A DNA stretch of 20,713 nucleotides from a virus, in the IMG/VR virus record IMGVR_UViG_3300044712_000497, positions 1 to 20,713 of that record; one strand, given 5' to 3'. Shown in pieces: positions 6,254 to 13,489 of this stretch (its first letter is position 1; each line of letters opens with the position of its first letter). The notes below the pieces were generated by a model, which searched no databases, had not been told where the DNA came from, and worked only from the letters and a program-made list of their open reading frames with translations. The position numbers were made by a program, and so were the translations under genes.

Positions 6254-6468
6254 TAGTCCCTCGCTTGTTGTAATTCCTGTGCATGAATTTGATCGAACTC
6301 TGACAATTTTCTCATGGGTATAGAGACTAAAGGCCATTGTTCATAGAGATTCTGGATAGCCAGGCGCACTACTTTTGCTTTGTCGGAGTTCTTTGACATT
6401 TGAAGCAACATTGCGTTTGTTTCTTCGTCAATTCGTGCGAATAAAGGTACTTTCATTGTTTTGGTCAT
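6253..6468 (-). CDS. Ribbon-helix-helix (Arc/CopG-like) DNA-binding protein (71 aa)
   Basis: After MTKTMKVPLFARIDEETN, which fits the antiparallel beta ribbon, the sequence gives two helices (AMLLQMSKNSD, then KAKVVRLAIQNLYEQW), the layout of small RHH transcription factors that bind operators as dimers. The ATG at 6468 is preferred because AAAGGA lies just upstream; an earlier start lacks a binding site. It is the second gene of the leftward operon, so it could autoregulate the promoter at 6728-6756 through the inverted repeat there; this is inference. A role as antitoxin is possible, but no toxin-like partner was identified. Confidence 0.6.
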   Translation of the reverse strand: MTKTMKVPLFARIDEETNAMLLQMSKNSDKAKVVRLAIQNLYEQWPLVSIPMRKLSEFDQIHAQELQQARD

Positions 6469-6512
6469 ATTATCCTTTCTTTGCGTGTCCATGCGCAACC
6501 CGGATTAGTTTG

Positions 6513-6698
6513 TTATCGGAGTCCTGTTTCAATCCAGTCAATTATTTCTGATTCGTCGGCCGTCAAAATCCATTTGTAATGCTCGTCTGCATTAGGCCAA
6601 TCAGCCAGTGCGAATTCTTTTTGATGATCTGATATTTTCATTCTGTTGATTTTTGATTCTGCAAGATCTTTATTGGTCGTTTTATTTATGTTTTTCAT
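6513..6698 (-). CDS. Small hypothetical first gene of the leftward operon (61 aa)
   Basis: A consensus GGAGGT 6 bases before the ATG at 6698 fixes this start; a longer reading from 6854 would cross the promoter and operator and is rejected. The product is polar (KISDHQKEFALADWPNAD, then ILTADESEIIDWIETGL at the end), helical, with no membrane segment. As the first gene after a strong promoter it is probably made early and in quantity. No family was recognised. Confidence 0.65.
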   Translation of the reverse strand: MKNINKTTNKDLAESKINRMKISDHQKEFALADWPNADEHYKWILTADESEIIDWIETGLR

Positions 6699-6727
6699 TT
6701 TGTTACCTCCATTTGATTGATGTATAT

Positions 6728-6756
6728 ATAATATCACATAGATATACAAAATGCAA
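6728..6756 (-). promoter_or_regulatory. Promoter of the leftward early/replication operon
   Basis: On the minus strand a -35 box TTGCAT (6756-6751), a 17-bp spacer and a -10 box TATTAT (6733-6728) with an extended -10 TG (TGA-TATTAT) lie about 30 bp upstream of the first gene. The match to a housekeeping sigma promoter is good. Confidence 0.7.
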
Positions 6757-6768
6757 TACTTTTGTATA
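6743..6768. promoter_or_regulatory. Perfect inverted repeat overlapping the -35 box: probable operator
   Basis: TATACAAAA (6743-6751) and TTTTGTATA (6760-6768) are exact 9-bp inverted copies separated by 8 bp, covering the -35 box of the leftward promoter. The arms are about 17 bp apart centre to centre, suitable for a dimeric repressor on one face of DNA. The binding protein is not identified; the RHH protein is one candidate, an off-window phage repressor another. Confidence 0.6.
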
Positions 6769-6949
6769 AACTGGCGTAAAATTTCTGTAAAATCGCTAAT
6801 CATCAATTCGTGATTGTTTATGACTGTCAACCGCGCCAAAATTAGCCCCACCATGGCAATATTGCAGATTGATAAAACGACGCTATGGTATTATGTGACT
6901 AATTGACCAATAATGGATATAAAAACGATTGTATGGCTTCCTGTGGGAT

Positions 6950-6985
6950 AAAAAGACTCCCGTCTGGTTGTACCCAATCCGGGAG
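6950..6985 (-). terminator. Intrinsic terminator ending the candidate small RNA
   Basis: On the minus strand CTCCCG (6985-6980) pairs with CGGGAG (6962-6957), with an additional TGG/CCA inner pairing, and is followed by TCTTTTT. Flanking CTGTG/CACAG (6941-6945 with 7002-7006) could extend the structure. It lies between the two minus-strand operons. Confidence 0.75.
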
Positions 6986-7198
6986 CCGGTTGAATCCTAC
7001 TCACAGTCATGCTGCTTTCAGATTCGTGTGGCCAGTTGTTAATGGCCTCGTGATAGGTCTTTATTCCTGCCTAAATTATTCAGATCGATCCTTGCCTGAC
7101 ATCAAATATGATGAGTAGTAAAAAGGCAGTCTCAGGCATTGGCGCTTTTATTGCGCAATGTGGATGTTTCGGCCATGAACCCGAACAGAGCCACGACT
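6950..7198 (-). ncRNA. Candidate phage small RNA (about 250 nt), new
   Basis: The only gene-free stretch over 300 bp is framed on the minus strand by a near-consensus promoter (7205-7232) and an intrinsic terminator (6950-6985), giving a transcript of about 250 nt starting near 7198. Hairpins line up in it: TTCGG/CCGAA (7168-7172 with 7181-7185), CATTGGCGC/GCGCAATG with one bulge (7137-7145 with 7153-7160), TGCCTGA/TCAGGCA (7093-7099 with 7132-7138) around CATCA/TGATG, and GGCCA/TGGCC (7030-7034 with 7043-7047). CTGCC at 7128-7124 (minus) can pair with GGCAG at 7071-7067, a possible pseudoknot. No convincing ORF is present. Alternatively it is an attenuated leader of the left operon. Confidence 0.5.
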
Positions 7199-7204
7199 AT
7201 AATA

Positions 7205-7232
7205 ATTATAATCTAAATTATTAAATTATCAA
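7205..7232 (-). promoter_or_regulatory. Near-consensus promoter in the gene-free region
   Basis: On the minus strand TTGATA (7232-7227), a 16-bp spacer and a perfect TATAAT (7210-7205) form a strong sigma70/sigmaA-type promoter. Surrounding sequence is very AT-rich, so some similarity is expected by chance, but the terminator 220 bp downstream supports use. Confidence 0.6.
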
Positions 7233-7252
7233 TAAGGCTAAGTTATTATAAT

Positions 7253-7271
7253 AAAATCCCCCTATGGGGGG
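7253..7271 (-). terminator. GC-rich hairpin after the metallophosphoesterase operon, probable terminator
   Basis: On the minus strand a C-run (7271-7266) pairs with GGGGG (7262-7258) around a tiny loop, followed by ATTTTATTAT. It sits about 50 bp past the stop of the 79-aa gene. The U-tract is interrupted, so efficiency is uncertain. Confidence 0.5.
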
Positions 7272-7318
7272 TAGGGGGAACCGGCTAATATTATTTTGCG
7301 ATTGGCTGCCGGATAAAT

Positions 7319-7558
7319 TTATGATACCACTTTTTTATAGGTTGCTACTTTTTGTCCCCCGGGTGGTTTTTTCCAGATAAGCGCCCACTTTCCAGAATCA
7401 ACCATTTCTTTAGCGCGTCGTCTTGCTGAAGTGTCGCTACAATGAAAATGTTCCATAATCATTACTCTCGTAAAGTCCGTATCTAATAGCGGTGGGTAGT
7501 TTCCTTCATCCTCTAAATCTTGAAGCATTTCTTTAATTTCATCACCAACATTAGGCAT
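7319..7558 (-). CDS. Small winged-helix-like protein (79 aa)
   Basis: The sequence TDFTRVMIMEHFHCSDTSARRRAKEMVDSGKWALIWKKPPGGQKVATYKK fits a small helix-turn-helix with a C-terminal beta wing (helices about 27-38 and 42-57, wing about 58-76). The ATG at 7558 overlaps the phosphoesterase stop by 8 bp and has GAGG upstream; a TTG seven codons earlier is less likely. It is translationally linked to the metallophosphoesterase and is the last gene before the gene-free region. A DNA-binding regulatory role is probable, but no specific family was recognised. Confidence 0.6.
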   Translation of the reverse strand: MPNVGDEIKEMLQDLEDEGNYPPLLDTDFTRVMIMEHFHCSDTSARRRAKEMVDSGKWALIWKKPPGGQKVATYKKVVS

Positions 7559-8396
7559 AATAAACCGTCCTCGTGTCAAACGTTTTGGTCATCTGGTGTA
7601 CTTCGAGTAGTTTATCGTTTACGACCTCATACGCAAAAAGACCTACCGTGACATCGTCCGGACTTTTAGCTGCCTGGTGAGAAAAATCATCAATCATGCA
7701 CATTGAAGGGCTTACTACAATGGTGCTTGTAAATCCGTTTAATCTCACCGTCTCAATTACCGGGGTATGATAATGTCCTCTAATTACGAGGTCTGGTGGT
7801 TTTTCTCCATGTTTGATCGCATGAAACATCATTGACTGAAGGTAGTACCTGGCAACATTCCCCTTTAACCATTCTCTTGACCCGGTATAAGGACCATGGT
7901 GGGCGAAGTCTACAACGAAATCACCGTAATGAATTAAACCGTGATAACAAAGATTGATCGGTATTTTTGGGTATTTGAGTTTCAATTGATCTGTGATAAG
8001 TTTATCGGTAGAACCTTCGCCCAGGTTGTGCGCCCCCGTTCCAACGGCGTAATGTGCGGCTTTCAAGTTTTTCAACCCGTAAATTGGTATCGAATTTGAT
8101 ACGGCTATTGTAATCTGATCTGATACCCTTGTGCTTACCAATGCGGCGGGGTGCTTAATTCCCTGCGTTGGGTCGCCATCCTCTATATAATAAATGTCGT
8201 CTTTCCCGGCTAGTTGTTTGACTTTTTCAACATTCTCTAATTCCAGCTTCCATAACTCTTTTTGACTTTCAGTTGGTGTTGGTTTATAAAATGAGGGATT
8301 GCGTTCAAGGTCGTGTAGTATTGTATCTGGATTCATTAACCCCAATTTGTTTCCTGCGTGTCTATCCGATTCCTGGGCTATGATGATTCTTTTCAT
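7551..8396 (-). CDS. Calcineurin-like metallophosphoesterase (281 aa)
   Basis: The metal-binding motifs of the calcineurin-like phosphoesterase superfamily appear in order: SDRHAG (D11, H13), DGDP (G74, D75), GTGAHN in place of the usual GNH (H123), HH at 166-167 and GHYH (207-210). The enzyme should use a dinuclear metal centre to hydrolyse phosphomonoesters, phosphodiesters or nucleic acids; the substrate cannot be inferred. The Asn of the GNHE/D motif is replaced, which may change activity. The gene starts with AGGAGG immediately after a strong terminator, so it relies on read-through or an unseen promoter. An SbcD-like partner ATPase is absent. Confidence 0.85.
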   Translation of the reverse strand: MKRIIIAQESDRHAGNKLGLMNPDTILHDLERNPSFYKPTPTESQKELWKLELENVEKVKQLAGKDDIYYIEDGDPTQGIKHPAALVSTRVSDQITIAVSNSIPIYGLKNLKAAHYAVGTGAHNLGEGSTDKLITDQLKLKYPKIPINLCYHGLIHYGDFVVDFAHHGPYTGSREWLKGNVARYYLQSMMFHAIKHGEKPPDLVIRGHYHTPVIETVRLNGFTSTIVVSPSMCMIDDFSHQAAKSPDDVTVGLFAYEVVNDKLLEVHQMTKTFDTRTVYYA

Positions 8397-8407
8397 AATC
8401 CTCCTAT

Positions 8408-8431
8408 AAAAAAGCCGGTATCAAACCGGCT
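8408..8431 (-). terminator. Strong intrinsic terminator after the lysis cassette
   Basis: AGCCGG and CCGGCT (8413-8418 with 8426-8431) form a perfect 6-bp stem with a 7-base loop, followed on the minus strand by a run of six T. It lies 26 bp after the candidate holin stop and 12 bp before the metallophosphoesterase start, probably marking the end of the late transcript. Confidence 0.85.
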
Positions 8432-8456
8432 ATGATAGTTTCATTATACAAGTATT

Positions 8457-8768
8457 TCATTTGAGAGTTTGGAGTTTTTCAAATATCCCCACAACTACAA
8501 TGATATTTGTAATCACATAAAGAAGAATTCCAGAAAATAAAGCCCACCCGCGCGTCCCCCACTTTTCTTTAGTTGCTTTTTTCTCTTTTTTATTCTCGGA
8601 TTCTGTCGCATGACAGTCTTCAATTATTTCTACTCTTCGTAATAATCCGGGGTGTCCATTTCCAGTAATAACCGCTTTCTTCAAATCCGCTACGATAGGC
8701 GCAATGCCGGCTACAACTTCTGAAACTTCTATGAGTTTGTCGAAAATCTTTTCATTTGATACTGCCAT
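8457..8768 (-). CDS. Candidate holin or lysis-associated membrane protein (103 aa)
   Basis: The N-terminal 65 residues are soluble, amphipathic and partly coiled-coil-like, then comes a very basic/acidic stretch (ENKKEKKATKEKW) and a single C-terminal membrane segment (about residues 76-96, WALFSGILLYVITNIIVVVGIF). This layout resembles XhlA-type haemolysin/holin partners of Gram-positive phages. The gene lies directly after the endolysin and before the terminator. Only one membrane span is visible, so it may be an accessory holin or a regulator of lysis rather than a classical two-span holin. No second holin is visible. Confidence 0.6.
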   Translation of the reverse strand: MAVSNEKIFDKLIEVSEVVAGIAPIVADLKKAVITGNGHPGLLRRVEIIEDCHATESENKKEKKATKEKWGTRGWALFSGILLYVITNIIVVVGIFEKLQTLK

Positions 8769-8784
8769 GTCATATTTCCACCTT

Positions 8785-9774
8785 TTATTTTAGATATTGT
8801 ATTCCGTTGTTCACTTCGGCAACGTATTGATCGATTCCGACGCGCTGCCAGATGTTACCCAAAGAGTCAACTTTCCTTTCGAGGCAGTCAACCTTCACGC
8901 CCTTGTCGATCACCTTGAAAATGTTCCATCCAATTTTCGGGGACGTTCGCACGTTCATACGCTCTAAGGTCGTTTTTACTTCAATGGTTCTTGTGTTTGA
9001 CACGGGTATCACCTCTGTTTCATCGTCGGGAGTGGTTGCGCCAAAGAGAGCGGCGTATTCCGCCTCTGTACCCACCCAGCCATTGAGATCCATTTCTGCC
9101 ATTTGAGTGCCAAAATAACCTATTCCAGCCTTGATACCATCATCGTTTACCATCCCGTCAGAGGCGTATTGCCAGATAAGCGGCTTCCTGTTCCACCCCT
9201 TGTCGATGCACATTTGCACTATCGCCATATTACCAACAAGTGAGGTGCGATACGGATACCATGCTACCCACAGCGGACGGTCTTTGAACCACGAATTGAA
9301 TAACGATAACATTCCAAGTGAGCAGTAGATACCATTAGAACTCTTGTTAAGGCTATCCAGACGCTCTAGAAACGATTTTGCAATAGTTTGTGCTCTATTG
9401 AACACAGTTTCAATTTTAGGGGCATACGTGCCATTTGTGGATTCTATGTCAATGAACACGGTTCCCGATTTATAACTTTTAATGGCGCTCCAGCAGTTCT
9501 CCGCTTGTTTAGCTCCCCACGCTTCGTCTGACATTCCGTTTACGCTTGAAGTAGAAATACGATTATTGTAATAATCCATGTACCAGTAATACATGATTCC
9601 AATATCTTTTTTCTGTGCATTGCTGATATTTTCAACAAACTTTGTATCAATTGTGTTTCCATAACCAACGCGAATACCAACGAAATCGGCCTGTATTTTT
9701 GACCAGTCTATAACGCCATTAAACTGACTTACATCAATTCCACGTATTGCGAAGGATGAATATTTTAGACCCAT
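8785..9774 (-). CDS. Endolysin: GH25 muramidase with SH3b-like C-terminal domain (329 aa)
   Basis: Residues 10-240 form a glycoside hydrolase family 25 domain, which cleaves the beta-1,4 bond between N-acetylmuramic acid and N-acetylglucosamine in peptidoglycan. Family marks are GIDVSQFNG with Asp14, FIDIE with the catalytic D109-x-E111 pair, LWVAWY (168-173), IWQYASDG (200-207) and MDLNGW (228-233). Residues about 265-325 (MNVRTSPKIGWNIFKVIDKG, then WQRVGIDQYVAE) form an SH3b-like wall-binding domain. No signal peptide is present, so release would depend on a holin; the next gene is a candidate. The modular architecture is typical of phages of Gram-positive hosts. Confidence 0.92.
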   Translation of the reverse strand: MGLKYSSFAIRGIDVSQFNGVIDWSKIQADFVGIRVGYGNTIDTKFVENISNAQKKDIGIMYYWYMDYYNNRISTSSVNGMSDEAWGAKQAENCWSAIKSYKSGTVFIDIESTNGTYAPKIETVFNRAQTIAKSFLERLDSLNKSSNGIYCSLGMLSLFNSWFKDRPLWVAWYPYRTSLVGNMAIVQMCIDKGWNRKPLIWQYASDGMVNDDGIKAGIGYFGTQMAEMDLNGWVGTEAEYAALFGATTPDDETEVIPVSNTRTIEVKTTLERMNVRTSPKIGWNIFKVIDKGVKVDCLERKVDSLGNIWQRVGIDQYVAEVNNGIQYLK

Positions 9775-9781
9775 GAGGCTC

Positions 9782-10714
9782 CTATAAGTATGCGCTAACG
9801 GCTTCCAAAAGCATTGCGCTTTCGTCGTTTCTGAAGTACAGCGTATTCCCTCCGTACTGCGTCAAGCCGTTAAGATAATATGTTGTTTTGGATACAAGGG
9901 GGAGCACGCGTGCTTTTTCAAATACAAAATGGATATTATTAGCTGCTCCGTTTCCAATCTGGAAAACTCCCGTCATTGTTGCGTCGCTCTCTGAGTTGTT
10001 AGCGGTAGACAATGTGGAGCGTAAATTAGTCCCGTTTGCTGTGTCGCCCTGGGTCTGCACATTCACTATATAGCGAACTTTCCATATTCCAATTGGAATA
10101 ACAATCTGACATGCGGCACCACCAATGTTGTACCAGGTTAGGCTTGTTGGTGTGGCTTGCGACCGCTGTGTTGCATCGGTTACAGACACCGTCCATTTAA
10201 CTGGACTCATCGGGAATCTTGATGGCACTTTCACATTAGACCATTTTGGAGTTGTAATAGCATCCGCTGTTAGTGTGTAATCAGTCCCGCCGTACATTGT
10301 GATTAGAGTGTTACCACCTGAATAAGCACCCACCGCCGTGACAATGAAAAACTTTTCAGTAGTTTGAGTGAGTGACAATCTATGTCCCGGATAAATAGTC
10401 GTAGTCATATCCGCATTAACAGAGGCAACAAAAGTCGGAGCGTCGGCGGACGAATAAGACCATGTACCTGTTGCCGTAGTCCAATCACCTCCCCCGCCAG
10501 CGGCGGCCGCGCTTGTCCAGTTTGTACCATCGCTTGTTAAAACATTTCCGGACGTACTAGGGCCTCCGCCGATCAAAGTATTGAGCAATGTCGTTAATTG
10601 TGCTATTGTAAAATTACCAGAAATAGGGCTTCCTGTTGGATCGTCAATCGCACGGATATAATCACCAGCCACCGGTGTAAATGTCGCTTCGCTTCCTTCA
10701 AATATATCAGCCAT
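9782..10714 (-). CDS. Tail fibre or receptor-binding-like protein (310 aa)
   Basis: The N-terminal part includes a glycine-rich linker and SGNVLTSDGTNWTSA (about residues 56-70), a sequence block common in phage tail fibre and spike proteins. The rest is Thr-, Ser- and Asn-rich with beta-strand patterns and no enzymatic motif, as expected for a trimeric fibre tip. It stands between the tail-tip gene and the endolysin, the usual position of a receptor-binding protein. The GAGGT ribosome binding site lies just before the ATG. Receptor-binding is inferred from position and composition. Confidence 0.65.
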   Translation of the reverse strand: MADIFEGSEATFTPVAGDYIRAIDDPTGSPISGNFTIAQLTTLLNTLIGGGPSTSGNVLTSDGTNWTSAAAAGGGGDWTTATGTWSYSSADAPTFVASVNADMTTTIYPGHRLSLTQTTEKFFIVTAVGAYSGGNTLITMYGGTDYTLTADAITTPKWSNVKVPSRFPMSPVKWTVSVTDATQRSQATPTSLTWYNIGGAACQIVIPIGIWKVRYIVNVQTQGDTANGTNLRSTLSTANNSESDATMTGVFQIGNGAANNIHFVFEKARVLPLVSKTTYYLNGLTQYGGNTLYFRNDESAMLLEAVSAYL

Positions 10715-10776
10715 TTTTACCTCTTTTTTATGCGTTTTTTACATACTTTATTATACAATGTGGTTATGATGAAAAT

Positions 10777-11262
10777 ATGAAAAAAATAACATTCCTACTC
10801 GTTGTAATTTTGATTATTCCTTTTTCAGGAATAAAAACCGTCACTAATCATTATAACCCTTTGACTAATGGAATATTTTGTGAAGGGTTTATGTGCGTTC
10901 ATGAAGTTGGTCATTATATCGACTTCAATAAGGATCTCGTTTCTAATTCCAGAGAGTTTAGAGAATATTTTAAGGAAGAAATATTTTATGGAATTAACGG
11001 ATATCCCAATAGAAAATGGGATAATCAAATTGATATTGTTTCTATTTACAACGTTATTTTTGGATGGGGTGGATGGAAAGAATTTTATGCTTATAATTTT
11101 GAAAAATATTACGGGTGTGAAAACATGATGCCAGAATCCATGCGTAAATTTTATAGCTTCAAATTGGCAAATCAAAAACTTATTCCTTATGGAATCGACC
11201 TTGTTAGAATGTGTCCAATTATTAAAGAGATTACTCATGGATCACCTATGGAAGTCTTGTAA
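10777..11262 (+). CDS. Putative secreted or membrane-anchored HExxH zinc metallopeptidase (161 aa), opposite strand to all neighbours
   Basis: Residues 1-18 (MKKITFLLVVILIIPFSG) form a signal peptide or membrane anchor. A zinc-binding HEVGH lies at 42-46, and KEFYAYNFEKYY (101-112) supplies a likely third ligand, Glu102, in the E-F-x-A-like helix of gluzincins; the pattern resembles lethal-factor-like (ATLF/M34) domains. Target unknown. The ATG at 10777 is chosen because the signal sequence begins there, though no strong Shine-Dalgarno is seen; a TATACA -10-like box lies at 10752-10757 without a good -35. It is the only plus-strand gene and overlaps the tail-tip gene tail to tail by 17 bp. 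It appears more AT-rich than its neighbours, consistent with a late-acquired cargo gene (moron). Confidence 0.7.
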   Translation: MKKITFLLVVILIIPFSGIKTVTNHYNPLTNGIFCEGFMCVHEVGHYIDFNKDLVSNSREFREYFKEEIFYGINGYPNRKWDNQIDIVSIYNVIFGWGGWKEFYAYNFEKYYGCENMMPESMRKFYSFKLANQKLIPYGIDLVRMCPIIKEITHGSPMEVL

Positions 11263-13489
11263 TCGGAGATCCATTAGGTGTTCCGATTGCGCCGTGAATA
11301 TTATCAATTAGTTTATCAGATGAAGTTAATGTTTTGTCGGTGAAATATGATAACTGTTTAGTTCTAATGCACGGCCCCTGAAATACTAATCCACTTAAAA
11401 CTCCAACACCAAACGCTCCTTCGTTATAAATTGATAATATTTCAGAAACTGAAAGAATTCTATTATAAACCCTAGCGTCCTTTATTTTTCCTGTTAACGA
11501 TGGAAATAATCCTTGTTTTCCGAATTTTAAACTTTCTTCTACTCCAATATACGTTCCAGTTGGAACTTCAAGAGTAGTAATAGCACTAGACACGCCATTT
11601 ATACACAATACCGGTATTTTTGTATTATCTAATGGATAAAAAGACGCTGACAATAAAACCCATTGGTTTATGTAGAACCAAGAATCTCCATACCACGTTC
11701 CAGATGTTGTGCTCCATCCAGTGGCGTGAAAATAATTAACTAATTTATCTACTCCCACCTTAGCAACATTAAGTACGTTTCCTCCATGAGTAGCTAAATT
11801 TCCAACAATTGATTCGTATGTATTTGCTGCTGTTGGATAAACCCAGACAGTTAAAGTTCTTTCAGTTAATCCGGATGTTTGGTTTGATCTTCCAAAATCA
11901 ACAAAAGTAGAAGTTCCACCAGGCATTTCAATAACCATTGGCGATAATCCAAGTGTCAAATTATCAAATTTTTTCAATATCCAACTAAAGGTTATTAACT
12001 CCCCTGTATTTATCGAGAATTCAATTCCTTGAATAAAGAAATATGAATTCGTATTCAATGCTGAATTGGTTATCTGAATCATATCGCCAATATCAACATT
12101 CAAGAACGCTATCATCAGTTCGTCTGATCGGTCAGCCTGAAAAGTGACTTTATCCCATTTCGTAAACGGTTGTTTGAACTCGTCAAGAATACCAGCTACT
12201 AATTGAGCGCCCGGGGCGATGTCTCTTTGGTATTGTTGGTCAATCTTATATTCATTCACACCATAACTGTTTTGCGAGGTAGTATCTTGTACACTAAATT
12301 CAATCGGATTATCCTGATAGATACCTAAGCCACTTGCAGTCAAAACGGTGATATATCCTGCATAACCAGATGAATTTGTAACCGTCCACTCGGGATAAGA
12401 TGAATAAAATACAGCGGTCGCGGTCAAACTTGCAGATAAATCCGTACCGGTTCCATCAATCAAGGTATTCATTGTCTTTGTGGTGACTGACATTGAAGTT
12501 TGTACCGCGTTGATCTGTGCGCTTGTTGTAACCGATGGATTAGTGTAGCGGCCTTTAAATGTCTTTGTCTCGCCTGAACCTAAAAGCATCGGAGAATCTA
12601 ATCTATAAAGCACCTGGTTAGAGGTGTCTGTTTTCTTCGGGTAGGCCCGAATAGTTGCTTTGTTAATTACGGTTCCATTGTTCCGATCTTGACTGTTAAT
12701 CTCACCACCCAAAACACAATTACAGATTTCATTGGCCTTTAATCTGCGGCCTAGATGGTCGATCAAATATCGTCCCAAGTGATCGATCAAATAGTGACTA
12801 TCTGCCAATGTTTCAGGTAATTGTTTTGCAGCGACTAATCCATTCCTGGCTAAAGCGTTTTCAAAAACTAATGTCTCTCCATAAGTAGAATCACATCGAA
12901 TATAAAAATATGAACCTTCGGAGTCAACAATCTTTTTGAGTTCGGTTGACATTTTCGCGCCGGTTGACGTTGTATCAAATATTGCCGGATAGGTATAACT
13001 TCCTGTCTGAATAGATGTTGCTTGTGGTTGAATAGGCAACGCAGCGATTAACGCATTCACTGCCACGTCACCCGTCTTATTGGTTTGAATAGCCGGCGTG
13101 ACAAATGGCATATTATAGATATAATCCATAAAATCAAGACAAGTTACGGTACAAGTATGGTCACCGACTGAAATATCATTAGGTTTAATGGAGTCAATAT
13201 GTCCTCTAAACCGCTTGAATGTTCGTTCTGTGTATAAAATCCGAACTTCGATAACTGTACCCTTACTCCATCCTGCTAAAGCGGTTGCGGAATCAGGGTC
13301 AAATTTTCCAGTTGAATTTTGTACTGTAAAAGTAAACCTTCCAACTTGCGCAAGGTTATCACCTACTTGATTAGAAGCCATTCCCCTATAACACGTTTTT
13401 GGAATTTCTTGTAAACAATATGAAGTAATATCAGTCCATACTGAATTTAGATATGCCCAATATGAAATAGTTTTAGTCACTGGGTTCAT
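11246..13489 (-). CDS. Tail tip/baseplate hub protein with C-terminal LamG-like domain (747 aa)
   Basis: Residues 1-515 are a beta-rich tail-tip or hub region following the tape measure, with YLIDHLGR occurring twice in tandem (233-240 and 241-248). Residues about 525-692 form a concanavalin/LamG-like jelly roll: LTVWVYPTAA, WVLLSASFYP, KIPVLCINGV, and the closing KIKDARVYNRILSVSEILSIYNEG typical of LamG_3 domains. The latter probably binds glycans on the cell surface. The ATG at 13489 overlaps the tape-measure stop (ATGA); a start at 13546 would overlap far more. The C-terminal domain region appears more AT-rich than the hub part. The role in host recognition is inferred. Confidence 0.8.
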   Translation of the reverse strand: MNPVTKTISYWAYLNSVWTDITSYCLQEIPKTCYRGMASNQVGDNLAQVGRFTFTVQNSTGKFDPDSATALAGWSKGTVIEVRILYTERTFKRFRGHIDSIKPNDISVGDHTCTVTCLDFMDYIYNMPFVTPAIQTNKTGDVAVNALIAALPIQPQATSIQTGSYTYPAIFDTTSTGAKMSTELKKIVDSEGSYFYIRCDSTYGETLVFENALARNGLVAAKQLPETLADSHYLIDHLGRYLIDHLGRRLKANEICNCVLGGEINSQDRNNGTVINKATIRAYPKKTDTSNQVLYRLDSPMLLGSGETKTFKGRYTNPSVTTSAQINAVQTSMSVTTKTMNTLIDGTGTDLSASLTATAVFYSSYPEWTVTNSSGYAGYITVLTASGLGIYQDNPIEFSVQDTTSQNSYGVNEYKIDQQYQRDIAPGAQLVAGILDEFKQPFTKWDKVTFQADRSDELMIAFLNVDIGDMIQITNSALNTNSYFFIQGIEFSINTGELITFSWILKKFDNLTLGLSPMVIEMPGGTSTFVDFGRSNQTSGLTERTLTVWVYPTAANTYESIVGNLATHGGNVLNVAKVGVDKLVNYFHATGWSTTSGTWYGDSWFYINQWVLLSASFYPLDNTKIPVLCINGVSSAITTLEVPTGTYIGVEESLKFGKQGLFPSLTGKIKDARVYNRILSVSEILSIYNEGAFGVGVLSGLVFQGPCIRTKQLSYFTDKTLTSSDKLIDNIHGAIGTPNGSPITRLP

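Noticed and set aside
6699-6854. Longer N-terminus for the first early gene
   Set aside because: It would run through the promoter and operator; GGAGGT before the ATG at 6698 marks the true start.
6941-7006. tRNA-like fold (CTGTG/CACAG acceptor-like ends)
   Set aside because: No canonical T-loop, anticodon arm or acceptor 7-bp stem with CCA; the inner CTCCCG/CGGGAG plus T-run reads as a terminator.
6903-7118. Plus-strand ORF of 71 codons in the gene-free region, with an extended -10-like TGGTATTAT just upstream
   Set aside because: No Shine-Dalgarno, Cys/Ser-rich shadow-like composition, and it lies antisense to a region bounded by a better minus-strand promoter and terminator.
7262-7281. 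G-runs on the plus strand as a possible G-quadruplex
   Set aside because: Only two long G-runs are present, fewer than the four required; the C/G hairpin explains them better.
10825-11238. Minus-strand ORF of 137 codons opposite the metallopeptidase
   Set aside because: Antisense shadow: no ribosome binding site, no motif, while the plus strand encodes a signal sequence and HEVGH.
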